A DNA stretch of 64,000 nt from assembly GCA_031406155.1 (NCBI GenBank), contig JANOGW010000057.1, forward strand, positions 1 to 64,000, in the 5' to 3' direction. Positions 1 through 9,293 of the stretch are shown in pieces. The stretch comes from JACMNW01 sp031406155. Lineage in GTDB: Bacteria > Pseudomonadota > Alphaproteobacteria > Rhodobacterales > Rhodobacteraceae. The stretch's first letter is position 1; every line of letters begins with the position of its first letter. The position numbers and the translations under genes were made by a program. The notes under the pieces were generated by a model. That model worked only from the letters and a program-made list of their open reading frames with translations, ran no database searches and was not told where the DNA came from.

Positions 1-396
1 CGGATGTTGATCCTGCATGATCTGGTGGAAATCGACGTAGGCGACGTGCCAATTCATTCGGCGAACGGTGCGGCACATGCCAGTGCCGAGACCCAAGCCG
101 CCGAGGCACGCGCGGCCAACCGCATCTTCGGGCTGTTGCCTACCGATCTGCGCGACGATCTGCGCGCGTTGTGGGAAGAATTCGAGGCTGCCGCGACGCC
201 GGACGCCCGGTTTGCCAAGGCCTTGGACAGGGCGCAACCGGTGATGCACAATCTTCAGTCAGGGGGTGGCACCTGGCTGGATTATAATGTTACCGCCGAT
301 CAGCTTGAGACCCGGGTCGGGGTCAAGATTGCGCTGGGTGCGCCTCGATTGTGGGATTGGCTTCAAATAAAGTCGCGCGTGTTCTTCCAGCGCTGA
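1..396 (+). CDS. HD-domain hydrolase, 3' part (truncated by window edge)
   Basis: The frame is open from the first base and stops at 396, so the N-terminus lies outside the window. The visible part begins with an HDLVEIDVGD motif, the second half of an HD metal-binding site as found in YfbR-like 5'-deoxynucleotidases and related HD hydrolases. A helical region with an LWEEFE stretch and a conserved AKALDRAQP segment follows, both usual for this family. The likely role is metal-dependent phosphohydrolysis of nucleotides, but the substrate cannot be read from the fragment. The gene is followed at about 100 bases by icd on the same strand. Confidence 0.75.
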   Translation, partial: RMLILHDLVEIDVGDVPIHSANGAAHASAETQAAEARAANRIFGLLPTDLRDDLRALWEEFEAAATPDARFAKALDRAQPVMHNLQSGGGTWLDYNVTADQLETRVGVKIALGAPRLWDWLQIKSRVFFQR

Positions 397-498
397 TCGG
401 CGTGCAATTCTGTATGCGACCGTATACTGCCTTCACATTCATACGTTTTTCATCTACGCCCGTCACAACACAGTCCATGTTTGAAAGGTTAGGGCAGC

Positions 499-1707
499 AT
501 GACCAAAATCAAAGTCGCCAATCCCGTCGTCGAACTTGATGGCGATGAAATGACCCGGATCATCTGGGATTTCATCAAACAAAAGCTGATCCTGCCTTAT
601 CTGGACATCGATCTGAAATATTACGATCTGGGGATCGAGGAACGTGACCGCACCAATGATCAGGTGACGATCGACAGTGCGAACGCCATCAAGAAATACG
701 GCGTCGGAGTAAAATGCGCGACCATCACACCCGATGAAGCGCGGGTCGAGGAATTTGGCCTGAAACAGATGTGGAAAAGCCCGAACGGGACAATCCGCAA
801 CATCCTTGGTGGCGTAATTTTCCGCCAACCGATCATCTGCAAGAACGTTCCGCGCCTTGTGCCGGGTTGGACCCGGCCGATCGTGGTGGGTCGCCACGCT
901 TTTGGCGATCAGTACCGCGCGACCGATTTCCGCTTTCCCGGTGCGGGCAAGCTGACCATGAAATTCGTCGGCAACGACGGCACGGTGATCGAGCGTGACG
1001 TTTACGACGCGCCCTCGTCAGGCGTCTATATGGGTATGTACAACCTTGACGACAGCATCATTGACTTCGCACGGGCGTCGCTGAATTATGGCCTGAACCT
1101 TGGCTGGCCCGTGTATCTGTCGACCAAGAACACCATCCTGAAAGCGTATGACGGGCGGTTCAAGGACTTGTTCCAGCAGATCTATGAGGCCGAATTTGCC
1201 GCGGCATTCAAGGCTAAGGGCATCGTTTATGAACATCGCCTGATTGACGATATGGTGGCGTCTTCGATGAAGTGGTCGGGCGGCTATGTCTGGGCCTGCA
1301 AGAACTATGATGGCGATGTGCAGTCCGATCTGGTGGCACAAGGCTTCGGATCGCTAGGCATGATGACAAGCGTCTTGATGACCCCTGACGGCAAGATCGT
1401 GGAGGCTGAAGCGGCACATGGTACCGTGACCCGTCACTTCCGCCAGCACCAGAAAGGCAAGGAAACCTCGACCAATTCGGTGGCATCAATCTACGCCTGG
1501 ACCGGGGGCCTGAAACATCGTGCCAAGCTGGACGACAATGCCGAACTGATGCGCTTTGCCGAGACGTTGGAAAAGGTGACGGTCGATACCGTGGAAGACG
1601 GCCATATGACCAAGGATCTGGCGCTGCTGGTCGGGCCCGATCAAAAATGGCTGACCACCATCGGTTATCTGGAAAAGGTCGATGAGTATCTGAACAAGGC
1701 GATGTGA
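499..1707 (+). CDS. icd: NADP-dependent isocitrate dehydrogenase
   Basis: The 402-residue protein starts MTKIKVANPVVELDGDEMTR and has the length and motifs of the eukaryote-like homodimeric NADP-IDH used by alphaproteobacteria. These include the substrate-binding KSPNGTIRN segment near residue 95, the RHAFGDQYRATD stretch near 133-144 and the EAAHGTVTRH motif near 310. It oxidatively decarboxylates isocitrate to 2-oxoglutarate in the TCA cycle and supplies NADPH in the cytoplasm. It stands alone, about 60 bases tail to tail from the leftward CTERM gene. Confidence 0.97.
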   Translation: MTKIKVANPVVELDGDEMTRIIWDFIKQKLILPYLDIDLKYYDLGIEERDRTNDQVTIDSANAIKKYGVGVKCATITPDEARVEEFGLKQMWKSPNGTIRNILGGVIFRQPIICKNVPRLVPGWTRPIVVGRHAFGDQYRATDFRFPGAGKLTMKFVGNDGTVIERDVYDAPSSGVYMGMYNLDDSIIDFARASLNYGLNLGWPVYLSTKNTILKAYDGRFKDLFQQIYEAEFAAAFKAKGIVYEHRLIDDMVASSMKWSGGYVWACKNYDGDVQSDLVAQGFGSLGMMTSVLMTPDGKIVEAEAAHGTVTRHFRQHQKGKETSTNSVASIYAWTGGLKHRAKLDDNAELMRFAETLEKVTVDTVEDGHMTKDLALLVGPDQKWLTTIGYLEKVDEYLNKAM

Positions 1708-1725
1708 GTGACGCTTTGAACACAG

Positions 1726-1752
1726 CAAGGCCGCGCGATATGAGTGGCCTTG
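1726..1752. terminator. Possible bidirectional hairpin between icd and the CTERM gene
   Basis: Seven-base arms CAAGGCC (1726-1732) and GGCCTTG (1746-1752) enclose a 13-base loop between two convergent genes. There is no clear T tract on either side, so this is only a weak terminator candidate. Confidence 0.3.
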
Positions 1753-1769
1753 CCGATTGATCCTTGGCG

Positions 1770-2336
1770 CTACGCCAGCTTTTCCCTTCGGCGACGCGCC
1801 AGAAGGCCAAGCCCGGCAAGCGCCGCGGCCAACAACGTCAAGGCCGGTGGAACTGGCACCGGGGCGACGGCATCGGGCAATCGGGTGACACCCACATTTC
1901 CGAAATAGACCGCGAACCTGCCGTCCAGACCGATCTGAAAATCAGAGGTCACTTCATCGGATTCAAACCCAAAAACATTGTCAAAGAAGAGGCTTTCGCC
2001 GATGCCCAGTGCCAGACGACCAAGATCAGGCGCATCGATGCCAAAGAAGAACGTGCTTAGAGGCGTCTGAAAGCGAAAGAGGCTGGCAGGTAATCCAAAG
2101 CCGGTGCCATCCAGAATGCTGGCAAATGACCCCGCATAAGTCTCAAGATCGGTCCTGAATTCGATCGCACTGAAAGCCTGCGCATCGGTATCGAAGGTGA
2201 AGCCGCCCGAAACTGGACCTAAGGTCAGGAAGCTGTCTTCCAGCCCGGACAAGTCGAATGACAACACGGCGGCTTGGGCTGGTGCGCCTAAACTAAAAAC
2301 CGTGGCAACAATGGCGGTCAGATGCGTTTTCTTCAT
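1770..2336 (-). CDS. VPLPA-CTERM-type exported surface protein
   Basis: I place the start at the ATG at 2336, which gives a 188-residue protein with an AAGGAAAAG Shine-Dalgarno just upstream. A longer frame exists to 2456 but adds no signal-like sequence. The product has a signal peptide (MKKTHLTAIVATVF..., cleavage after APAQA near residue 22), a secreted middle without recognised enzyme motifs, and a C-terminus made of VPVPPALTLL, a hydrophobic helix and RRRREK. That tripartite tail is the VPLPA/PEP-CTERM sorting signal processed by an exosortase in Rhodobacterales, which points to export and anchoring or release at the cell surface. The protein's specific function is unknown. Confidence 0.8.
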   Translation of the reverse strand: MKKTHLTAIVATVFSLGAPAQAAVLSFDLSGLEDSFLTLGPVSGGFTFDTDAQAFSAIEFRTDLETYAGSFASILDGTGFGLPASLFRFQTPLSTFFFGIDAPDLGRLALGIGESLFFDNVFGFESDEVTSDFQIGLDGRFAVYFGNVGVTRLPDAVAPVPVPPALTLLAAALAGLGLLARRRREKLA

Positions 2337-2637
2337 GCGACTTTTCCTTGTTTTGGGCCGGCGGGCGCTTGCTCTGTTCTCCGCCTGCGACGTTAATCTG
2401 GGCTGTTCGGTGCCGATGTTAGAGGCTCGGGGGTGGGCAAATGGGTGCGGACGCAAAAGACTACAGGTGTTCGGGTTACGTCACCGATCCTTAGATAGTT
2501 TCAGCCGGGGCGAAAGAATTCATTCAACGCTGATGTTGCACTTGCAGAAAGGAAGCTATGGTCTTTGCCCGGCATCTGCTGTATCGCCGCGCCAAAGCCG
2601 AGAAATGCCCAAGTGGCGAAAGAAAGAGACCCTCCCG
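2337..2637. other. Divergent intergenic region, CTERM gene / typA
   Basis: About 300 bases that must hold the promoters of the leftward CTERM gene and rightward typA. No operator was recognised. The only notable content is a short frame at 2558-2710 with a strong ribosome site that overlaps the typA start (see findings). Confidence 0.5.
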
Positions 2638-4455
2638 ATGGAGCTTCGCAATATCGCGATCATCGCGCACGTTGACCATGGCAAAACGACCCTTGTGGAC
2701 GAATTGCTGAAACAGTCCGGCGCATTCCGCGACAATCAGGCCGTGGCTGAACGGGCGATGGACAGCAATGATATCGAACGCGAACGCGGCATCACGATTT
2801 TGGCGAAATGCACCTCGCTGGAATGGGATGGGCGTCGGATCAACATCGTCGATACCCCCGGTCACGCTGATTTTGGTGGCGAGGTGGAACGTATCCTGTC
2901 GATGGTGGACGGTGTGGTTTTGCTGGTGGATGCAGCCGAGGGGCCGATGCCGCAGACCAAATTCGTGACCTCGAAGGCGCTGGCGTTGGGGCTGCGCCCG
3001 ATCGTGGTGCTGAACAAGGTCGACAAGCCCGACGCCGAACCTGACCGCGCGCTGAACGAGGTGTTCGATCTGTTCGCTAACCTTGGGGCCGATGACGACC
3101 AGCTTGATTTTCCGGTGCTCTACGCCTCTGGTCGTGCCGGTTGGGCGGATGTCGCACTGGACGGGCCGCGCAAGGATCTGTCGGCGCTATATGATCTGGT
3201 CTTGAAACATGTGCCGCAACCCGCACAACTTGCCCGCCGGAGCGAGCCGTTCCAGATGCTGGCAACTACCCTGTCGGCCGACCCATTCATTGGTCGCATC
3301 CTGACCGGCCGGGTTGAGGCGGGCACAGTGAAGGCAGGCGATACGATCAAGGCGCTGTCGCGCGATGGCGAAAAGCTGGAACAATTCCGGGTATCGAAAG
3401 TGCTGGCGTTCCGTGGTCTGTCGCAAACCCAGATCGACGTGGGCGAATCCGGCGACATCATCACACTTGCCGGCATGTCCAAGGCGACTGTCGCCGACAC
3501 TTTGTCCGCGTTGGAAAATGAAATCGCCCTGCCCGCGCAACCAATTGATCCGCCAACCATTTCTGTTACCTTCGGGATCAACGACAGCCCGCTTGCTGGC
3601 AAAGACGGCACCAAGGTGCAATCCCGCGTCATCCGCGAGCGTCTGATGAAAGAAGCCGAGATCAACGTCGCAATCAAGGTAACCGACACCCCCGGCGGCG
3701 ACGCGTTCGAGGTTGCCGGTCGCGGCGAATTGCAGATGGGCGTGCTGATCGAAAACATGCGCCGCGAGGGGTTTGAGCTGTCAATTTCGCGCCCGCGCGT
3801 ACTGTTTCAGACCATTGACGGCGTGCGCTGCGAGCCGATCGAAGAAGTCACGATTGACGTTGATGACGAATACACCGGCGCCGTGATCGAAAAGATCACC
3901 GGGCCGCGCAAGGGCGATCTCGTGGAAATGAAGCCCGCCGGTGTGGGCAAGACCCGGATCATCGCGCATGTGCCGTCACGCGGGTTGATCGGCTATCACG
4001 GGCAATTCATGACTGACACGCGCGGCACCGGGGTTTTGAACCGGGTGTTCCACGAATGGGCACCGCACAAGGGCCCGATCGAGGGGCGTCGTGCCGGGGT
4101 GCTGATCTCGATGGAAAGCGGTGTGTCCGTGGCCTACGCCATGTGGAAGCTGGAAGATCGCGGCCACTTCTTCATTGGCGTACAGGAACCGGTCTATACC
4201 GGCATGATCATTGGTGAACATAACCGCGACAATGATCTGGAAATCAACCCATTGAAGGGCAAACAGTTAACAAACGTGCGCGCGTCCGGCACAGATGAGG
4301 CTGTGCGGCTGACCACGCCGGTGAAGCTGTCGCTGGAACAGGCGATTGCCTATATCGACGATGACGAGCTGGTCGAGGTCACGCCAAAGGCCGTGCGGAT
4401 GCGCAAGCGGCATCTGGACCCGCATGAGCGCAAACGCGCGTCGAAGTCGGCTTGA
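2638..4455 (+). CDS. typA: Ribosome-associated translational GTPase TypA/BipA
   Basis: The frame is open from 2197, but the family starts at MELRNIAIIAHVDHGKTT, so I use the ATG at 2638 (605 residues, the normal TypA length). The G1 loop AHVDHGKTT is at residues 10-18, the ERERGITI switch near 45-52, the G3 DTPGHADF near 75 and the G4 NKVDKPD near 130. Elongation-factor-like domains and a C-terminal TypA-specific domain follow. TypA binds the ribosome and helps 50S assembly and growth under stress, especially cold. The neighbours are unrelated, so it is probably its own transcript. Confidence 0.96.
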   Translation: MELRNIAIIAHVDHGKTTLVDELLKQSGAFRDNQAVAERAMDSNDIERERGITILAKCTSLEWDGRRINIVDTPGHADFGGEVERILSMVDGVVLLVDAAEGPMPQTKFVTSKALALGLRPIVVLNKVDKPDAEPDRALNEVFDLFANLGADDDQLDFPVLYASGRAGWADVALDGPRKDLSALYDLVLKHVPQPAQLARRSEPFQMLATTLSADPFIGRILTGRVEAGTVKAGDTIKALSRDGEKLEQFRVSKVLAFRGLSQTQIDVGESGDIITLAGMSKATVADTLSALENEIALPAQPIDPPTISVTFGINDSPLAGKDGTKVQSRVIRERLMKEAEINVAIKVTDTPGGDAFEVAGRGELQMGVLIENMRREGFELSISRPRVLFQTIDGVRCEPIEEVTIDVDDEYTGAVIEKITGPRKGDLVEMKPAGVGKTRIIAHVPSRGLIGYHGQFMTDTRGTGVLNRVFHEWAPHKGPIEGRRAGVLISMESGVSVAYAMWKLEDRGHFFIGVQEPVYTGMIIGEHNRDNDLEINPLKGKQLTNVRASGTDEAVRLTTPVKLSLEQAIAYIDDDELVEVTPKAVRMRKRHLDPHERKRASKSA

Positions 4456-4482
4456 TATCGTTGGGCGCGGCTTAAACCACGC

Positions 4483-4965
4483 CTACAGTGCAACCCTCGC
4501 CACGATATCGCCCAAGGCGATCTCGCCCGGCTCCACCACTTCGGCGCACCACCCACCATGGCCGCGCATCGCGTTATAAGCGCCCGGCCCGATAGCCCGT
4601 TCCATCCGCGAACAGGGTGCGCATTGCACCGTCAGGCGTAGCACAGCGCCGCCAATGCGCAGCGGATGATTGCGCAAAGCCGTCAGGTTGATGCCCGACA
4701 CCACCAGATTACGCCGCAGCAAAGCAGGGTCAACCGCGCCGATATGCGCCAGAGCGGCGATCACTGGCAGGTGTTCGGCCTGAAGCAGCGTCACCGCACG
4801 CGGCCCGGGGCGGGAATGATCTCCCACCAGACCGTCAATGCCCACCTCAACGCGTTGCGGCAACTGCACCGTGCCCAACCGCACCGGGCGCAGGCAGATC
4901 AGCGTCAGTCCCCCCGCCCCGGCATGCCGCGCCAGCAGGTCGGCAAAGCCGGTCGGTTCAGCCAA
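4483..4965 (-). CDS. MOSC domain-containing protein
   Basis: The product has the MOSC fold signature: a GLVGDH segment, an ALRNHPLRIGG stretch and the conserved cysteine region VQCAPCSRME. MOSC domains are molybdenum-cofactor sulfurase-like sulfur carriers, but stand-alone members often have no known substrate. The start is uncertain. A TTG at 4965 overlaps the stop of the upstream DUF1330 gene by 8 bases and fits the family N-terminus, while in-frame ATGs at 5010 and 5043 would give longer forms. The tight overlap suggests co-translation with the DUF1330 gene. Confidence 0.75.
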   Translation of the reverse strand: MAEPTGFADLLARHAGAGGLTLICLRPVRLGTVQLPQRVEVGIDGLVGDHSRPGPRAVTLLQAEHLPVIAALAHIGAVDPALLRRNLVVSGINLTALRNHPLRIGGAVLRLTVQCAPCSRMERAIGPGAYNAMRGHGGWCAEVVEPGEIALGDIVARVAL

Positions 4966-5263
4966 CTTCTTCCACCACAACCAGATCACGCACGCTGGCC
5001 CCTTTGGCATGCGCCAACGCCGCTTGATAGGCAGGCGAAGCATAGCAATCTGTTGCCGCCTTCAGGCTGGGGAAACGTGCCACCACATTGCGCGCGCGGT
5101 CATTGCCTTCAAGCTGCACATAGCGCCCGCCGCGCGCCAGAAACACACCGCCATGGGCGGCAATCGCCGTGGTTGCCCCTGCCGCATAGCGCGCATAGGC
5201 ATCTGCGTCGGTGACGTGCACATGGGCGATCCACAGTGCGGTTGGTTGGGGGGCAGTTGGCAT
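4958..5263 (-). CDS. DUF1330 family protein
   Basis: The 101-residue protein has the DUF1330 pattern. An ALWIAHVHVTDADAYARY start resembles a ferredoxin-like dimeric alpha-beta barrel, a GGVFLARGG turn and a FPSLKAATDCYASPAYQ segment follow, and the end is VVVEEVG. The family is related in fold to ABM/EthD-type proteins, and its biochemical role is unknown. It lies 3 bases after alaS and overlaps the MOSC gene, so the three are probably one leftward transcript, although no functional link is evident. Confidence 0.85.
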   Translation of the reverse strand: MPTAPQPTALWIAHVHVTDADAYARYAAGATTAIAAHGGVFLARGGRYVQLEGNDRARNVVARFPSLKAATDCYASPAYQAALAHAKGASVRDLVVVEEVG

Positions 5264-5266
5264 GGC

Positions 5267-7924
5267 CTATCCTCCGATCACGGCTTCGGCGGCTTTGATG
5301 GCCGCGTCGGCACCCGCAATGTCCACGCCGCCGGCCTGCGCCATATCGGGCCTGCCGCCACCACCTTTGCCGCCAAGGGCTTCAGCCGCAGCACGCGCCA
5401 GATCAACGGCAGAAAGCCGGTCTGTAAGGTCTTTGGTAACACCCGCCGCCACCGCGGGTTTGGCCCCGGTATCAGCGATAAGCAGAATTGCGCCAGAACC
5501 GATCCGGGCCTTCATCTCATCAATCAGGCCCGGCAGATCCTTGCCCGACACACCAGACATCACTTGCGAAATGAAGCGTATCCCGTTGATTTCTCTCGCA
5601 TCGTTGCCATTCGACGAACCGCCACCCATGGCCAGCTCGCGGCGAAGTTGCGCCACTTCATTGGCCAGTTGCCGACGTTCCTCCAGCAAGGTTTTGGCGC
5701 GATCGGCGAGTTCAGCGGGGATTGTCTTCAGCACCGCCGCCACATCGGACAAGTGTTTCATTTGGGCATTGATATGGGCCAGCGCGCCGGTACCCGTCAG
5801 CGCCTCGATCCGCCGGATGCCCGAGGCCGAGGCGGAATCGCCCAGCAGCAGGAACACCCCAATCTCCCCCAGCCGCGCGACATGGGTGCCGCCGCACAAT
5901 TCCAGACTGTAGGTCTGCCCGTCAGGGCCCTTTCCAGACCCCGCTTGCGTGCCCATCGACACGACGCGCACCTCATCTCCGTATTTTTCACCAAACAGCG
6001 CCTGCGCGCCAAGGCTGCGTGCGTCATCCGGCGTCATGATCCGGGTTTCTACCGCGGTGTTCTGGCGGACCAGCGCGTTCACTTCGGCCTCGACCTGCGC
6101 CATTTCTTCGGCAGTCATGCCCTTGGAATGGCTGAAATCAAACCGCAAACGATCTGGCGCATTCAGCGATCCACGTTGGGCTACATGACTGCCAAGTGTG
6201 CGGCGCAGTGCCTCGTTCAGCAGGTGGGTGGCGGAATGGTTGGCCTGAATGGCATTGCGCCGGGTGGCATCGACCTTAAGTGTGGCGGCCTGCCCGGCCG
6301 TAATTTCGCCTTCGGCAATCTCGGCGATATGCAGGATCAGGCCCTGGACCTTGCGGGTGTCGATGATACGCGCCATGCCGGTTTCGGTGCGGATAATCCC
6401 GGTATCGCCTACCTGACCGCCGCTTTCGGCATAGAACGGCGTCTGGTTCAGCACGATCAGCACAGCCTGACCCGCGACAACCTTGACCACCGGCGCGCCG
6501 CCCGCGACAAGCGCAAGAACCTGACCTTCTGCGGATTGCGTGTCATAGCCCAGAAATTCGCTTGGCCCATATTGATCGGACAGATCGAACCAGATCGCGG
6601 CATCAGATGTCTCACCCGAACCTGTCCATGACGCGCGCGCTTTTGCCTTTTGATCCGCCATCGCGGCATCGAAACCGACCGTGTCCACCAGGCGCCCCTG
6701 TTCGCGCAACGCATCTTGCGTCAGATCCAGCGGAAAACCGTAGGTATCATAAAGTTTGAACGCCGTCGCGCCGGGCAGCGCCGCCCCATCGGGCAGCCGT
6801 GCCAGTTCATCGCCCAGCAGATGCAGGCCCCGCTCCAATGTCTGGCGGAACCGGGTTTCCTCGAGCCGCAGGGTTTCTTCGATCATCGCCTGACCGCGCG
6901 CCAGTTCCGGATATGCGGCCCCCATCTGGCGCACAAGGGCCGGCACCAGACGGTGCATCACCGGGTCTTTAGCGCCAAGTTGGTGGGCATGACGCATGGC
7001 CCGGCGCATGATGCGGCGCAGGACATAGCCGCGCCCCTCGTTTGAGGGCATCACGCCATCCGCGATCAGGAAAGAGGTGGATCGCAGGTGATCGGCAATA
7101 ACCCGGTGATGGGTCTTGCCCGGGCCATCGGGATCTGTGCTGGTGGCATGGGCTGATGCCTCGATCAGGCTGCGCATCAGGTCGGTATCGTAATTGTCAT
7201 GCTTGCCCTGCAACAGCGCGCCAATGCGTTCCAGCCCCATGCCGGTATCGATGCTTTGCATGTCCAGGGGTCGCATCGTACCATCAGCGAATTGTTCATT
7301 CTGCATGAACACGTTGTTCCATATTTCGATGAATCGGTCGCCATCTTCATCGGCGCTGCCGGGTGGGCCTCCGGCTATATGATCGCCGTGGTCATAGAAT
7401 ATCTCGGTGCAGGGTCCGCAGGGGCCGGTTGGCCCCATCCGCCAGAAATTATCGTCGGTGGGAATGCGGATGATCCGGTGATCGGGTAGGCCCGCGATCT
7501 TTTTCCACAGATCGGCCGCCTCATCATCGGTATGATAGACGGTGACGCACAAATTATCGCGGTTGATGCCGAAATCACGGGTTAGCAATTCCCAACTGAA
7601 AGCAATGGCTTCGGCTTTGAAATAGTCGCCAAAGCTGAAGTTGCCCAGCATTTCGAAAAACGTATGATGACGCGCGGTGTGACCGACATTGTCCAGATCG
7701 TTATGCTTGCCGCCTGCGCGCACACATTTCTGTGCGGAGGTCGCGCGCACATAATCCCGCTGTTCAACGCCAGTGAAGCAATTCTTGAATTGCACCATCC
7801 CCGAATTGGTGAACATCAGCGTCGGATCATTGCGCGGCACGAGGGAGGAGCTTTCCACTGCCCGGTGCCCGTTGCGCACGAAGAAATCCAGAAATGTCGA
7901 TCTGATGTCGTTCAAGGATGGCAT
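5267..7924 (-). CDS. alaS: Alanyl-tRNA synthetase
   Basis: The full-length 885-residue class II synthetase begins MPSLNDIRSTFLDFFVRNGH. The aminoacylation core contains RNDPTLMFTNSGMVQFK and the motif 2/3 region. The editing domain carries the zinc site HSATHLLNEAL plus the CGGTH motif. The C-terminal coiled segment ends in the DHHA1-like region with GGKGGGGRPDMAQAGG. It charges tRNA-Ala and hydrolyses mischarged Ser/Gly-tRNA-Ala. It lies 149 bases downstream of recA on the same strand, as in many alphaproteobacteria. Its leader contains a long inverted repeat (see findings). Confidence 0.98.
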   Translation of the reverse strand: MPSLNDIRSTFLDFFVRNGHRAVESSSLVPRNDPTLMFTNSGMVQFKNCFTGVEQRDYVRATSAQKCVRAGGKHNDLDNVGHTARHHTFFEMLGNFSFGDYFKAEAIAFSWELLTRDFGINRDNLCVTVYHTDDEAADLWKKIAGLPDHRIIRIPTDDNFWRMGPTGPCGPCTEIFYDHGDHIAGGPPGSADEDGDRFIEIWNNVFMQNEQFADGTMRPLDMQSIDTGMGLERIGALLQGKHDNYDTDLMRSLIEASAHATSTDPDGPGKTHHRVIADHLRSTSFLIADGVMPSNEGRGYVLRRIMRRAMRHAHQLGAKDPVMHRLVPALVRQMGAAYPELARGQAMIEETLRLEETRFRQTLERGLHLLGDELARLPDGAALPGATAFKLYDTYGFPLDLTQDALREQGRLVDTVGFDAAMADQKAKARASWTGSGETSDAAIWFDLSDQYGPSEFLGYDTQSAEGQVLALVAGGAPVVKVVAGQAVLIVLNQTPFYAESGGQVGDTGIIRTETGMARIIDTRKVQGLILHIAEIAEGEITAGQAATLKVDATRRNAIQANHSATHLLNEALRRTLGSHVAQRGSLNAPDRLRFDFSHSKGMTAEEMAQVEAEVNALVRQNTAVETRIMTPDDARSLGAQALFGEKYGDEVRVVSMGTQAGSGKGPDGQTYSLELCGGTHVARLGEIGVFLLLGDSASASGIRRIEALTGTGALAHINAQMKHLSDVAAVLKTIPAELADRAKTLLEERRQLANEVAQLRRELAMGGGSSNGNDAREINGIRFISQVMSGVSGKDLPGLIDEMKARIGSGAILLIADTGAKPAVAAGVTKDLTDRLSAVDLARAAAEALGGKGGGGRPDMAQAGGVDIAGADAAIKAAEAVIGG

Positions 7925-7940
7925 GGGAATGGCGCTCTCT

Positions 7941-7982
7941 GCGGGGCAAAACGGGTCGGGTCGGCCCCTCGTTTAGCCCCGC
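7941..7982 (-). promoter_or_regulatory. Long hairpin in the alaS leader
   Basis: Arms GCGGGGC (7941-7947) and GCCCCGC (7976-7982) extend inward after one A:A mismatch by a further five pairs (AAACG with CGTTT). The stem ends 17 bases before the alaS start codon. There is no following U tract, so it is not a terminator. A leader structure affecting translation or mRNA stability is possible but unproven. Confidence 0.35.
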
Positions 7983-8020
7983 GATTGCAGGCTGTCCATC
8001 CTTACAGGGTTGGCCCAACA

Positions 8021-8049
8021 AAATGGGCCCGGACGTGCATCGCCCGGGC
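8021..8049 (-). terminator. recA transcription terminator
   Basis: On the minus strand, a hairpin with GCCCGG/CCGGGC arms (8027-8032 and 8044-8049) begins 25 bases after the recA stop and is followed by CCATTTTGTT. This is a plausible rho-independent terminator separating recA from alaS. Confidence 0.5.
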
Positions 8050-8073
8050 TCAGCTAATTTGCGGAAGATGCGC

Positions 8074-9159
8074 TTAGATATCGACCAGATCGTCACCGGA
8101 CGCGGTTTCCGCCATATGAAAATCAAGCCCGTTGGCGGCGCGGATCTTGTCTTCGATGGCTTTCGCGACGGATGGGTTCGACTTCAGGAATTGCTTGGCA
8201 TTGTCGCGCCCCTGCCCGATGCGTTCGTCGCCATAGGAATACCAGGAGCCCGACTTTTCAACGACGCCAACCTTGACGCCAAGATCGACCAGCTCGCCCA
8301 CTTTCGAGATACCCTCGCCATACATGATGTCGAATTCGACCTGCTTGAAGGGCGGGGCCACCTTGTTCTTCACGACCTTGACGCGTGTCGTATTGCCGAC
8401 CACTTCGTCGCGGTCCTTGATCGCGCCGATACGGCGGATATCAAGCCGGACGCTGGCATAGAATTTCAGCGCGTTGCCGCCGCTGGTGGTTTCGGGCGAT
8501 CCGAACATGACGCCGATTTTCATCCGGATCTGGTTGATGAAGATGACCATGCAATTGCTGCGCCCAATGCTGGCGGTCAGTTTGCGCATGGCTTGGCTCA
8601 TCAGGCGGGCCTGAGCGCCCATCTGCATATCGCCCATGTCGCCTTCGATTTCCGCTTTCGGCGTCAGGGCGGCAACCGAATCCACCACCACAAGGCTGAC
8701 AGCGCCCGACCGCACCAGGGTATCGACAATTTCAAGCGCCTGTTCGCCGGTATCGGGTTGGCTGATCAGCAATTCGTCAAGATCGACGCCAAGCTTTTTG
8801 GCATACTGCGGATCAAGGGCGTGTTCGGCATCGACAAACGCGCAAACGCCGCCCTTTTTCTGCTCTTCTGCCACGACGTGCAGGGTCAGCGTGGTCTTGC
8901 CCGACGATTCCGGGCCATAGACTTCGATGATTCTACCCTTTGGCAAGCCACCGATGCCAAGTGCTATGTCAAGCCCGATGCTGCCGGTGGATGTAGCCTC
9001 AATATCCATGGCCGGGCTGTCCGCGCCCAGCCGCATGATCGAGCCCTTGCCAAACTGCCGTTCTATCTGCGCAAGCGCGCTTTCCAGCGCCTTAGACTTA
9101 TCCACAGACTTATCCATTTCGCGCCTTCCGTTCAGATCAAGGAGTGTTGCCGAAGCCAT
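8074..9159 (-). CDS. recA: Recombinase RecA
   Basis: The 361-residue protein has the RecA core with Walker A GPESSGKT at residues 82-89, the VVDSVAALTPKAEIEGD segment, the L2 region with GGNALKFYASVRLDIRR, and an acidic C-terminal tail. RecA forms filaments on single-stranded DNA, drives homologous recombination, and triggers LexA self-cleavage. An alphaproteobacterial LexA box lies 50 bases upstream of the start, so SOS induction is expected. In gene-transfer-agent producers RecA is also needed to recombine incoming DNA. Confidence 0.98.
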   Translation of the reverse strand: MASATLLDLNGRREMDKSVDKSKALESALAQIERQFGKGSIMRLGADSPAMDIEATSTGSIGLDIALGIGGLPKGRIIEVYGPESSGKTTLTLHVVAEEQKKGGVCAFVDAEHALDPQYAKKLGVDLDELLISQPDTGEQALEIVDTLVRSGAVSLVVVDSVAALTPKAEIEGDMGDMQMGAQARLMSQAMRKLTASIGRSNCMVIFINQIRMKIGVMFGSPETTSGGNALKFYASVRLDIRRIGAIKDRDEVVGNTTRVKVVKNKVAPPFKQVEFDIMYGEGISKVGELVDLGVKVGVVEKSGSWYSYGDERIGQGRDNAKQFLKSNPSVAKAIEDKIRAANGLDFHMAETASGDDLVDI

Positions 9160-9208
9160 GTGCTTATCCTTATTTCACAGCCGCATGCCAGCGGCAATCG
9201 TTGCGTTT

Positions 9209-9223
9209 GTTCGCCAAGTGTTC
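9209..9223. promoter_or_regulatory. LexA (SOS) box upstream of recA
   Basis: GTTC at 9209-9212 and GTTC at 9220-9223 are separated by exactly seven bases. This matches the direct-repeat GTTC-N7-GTTC LexA site known from alphaproteobacteria. It lies 50-64 bases upstream of the recA start. Confidence 0.8.
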
Positions 9224-9293
9224 TTGTAGGTATGAGATCAAAACGGGAACATTTCAATCTGTTTTTCTTAAATTCAGCTTTTTCTGAAAACCA

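Noticed and set aside
4838..6631. Long rightward frame opposite alaS
   Set aside because: It is fully antisense to the well-supported alaS coding sequence and shows no domain; high GC makes such shadow frames common.
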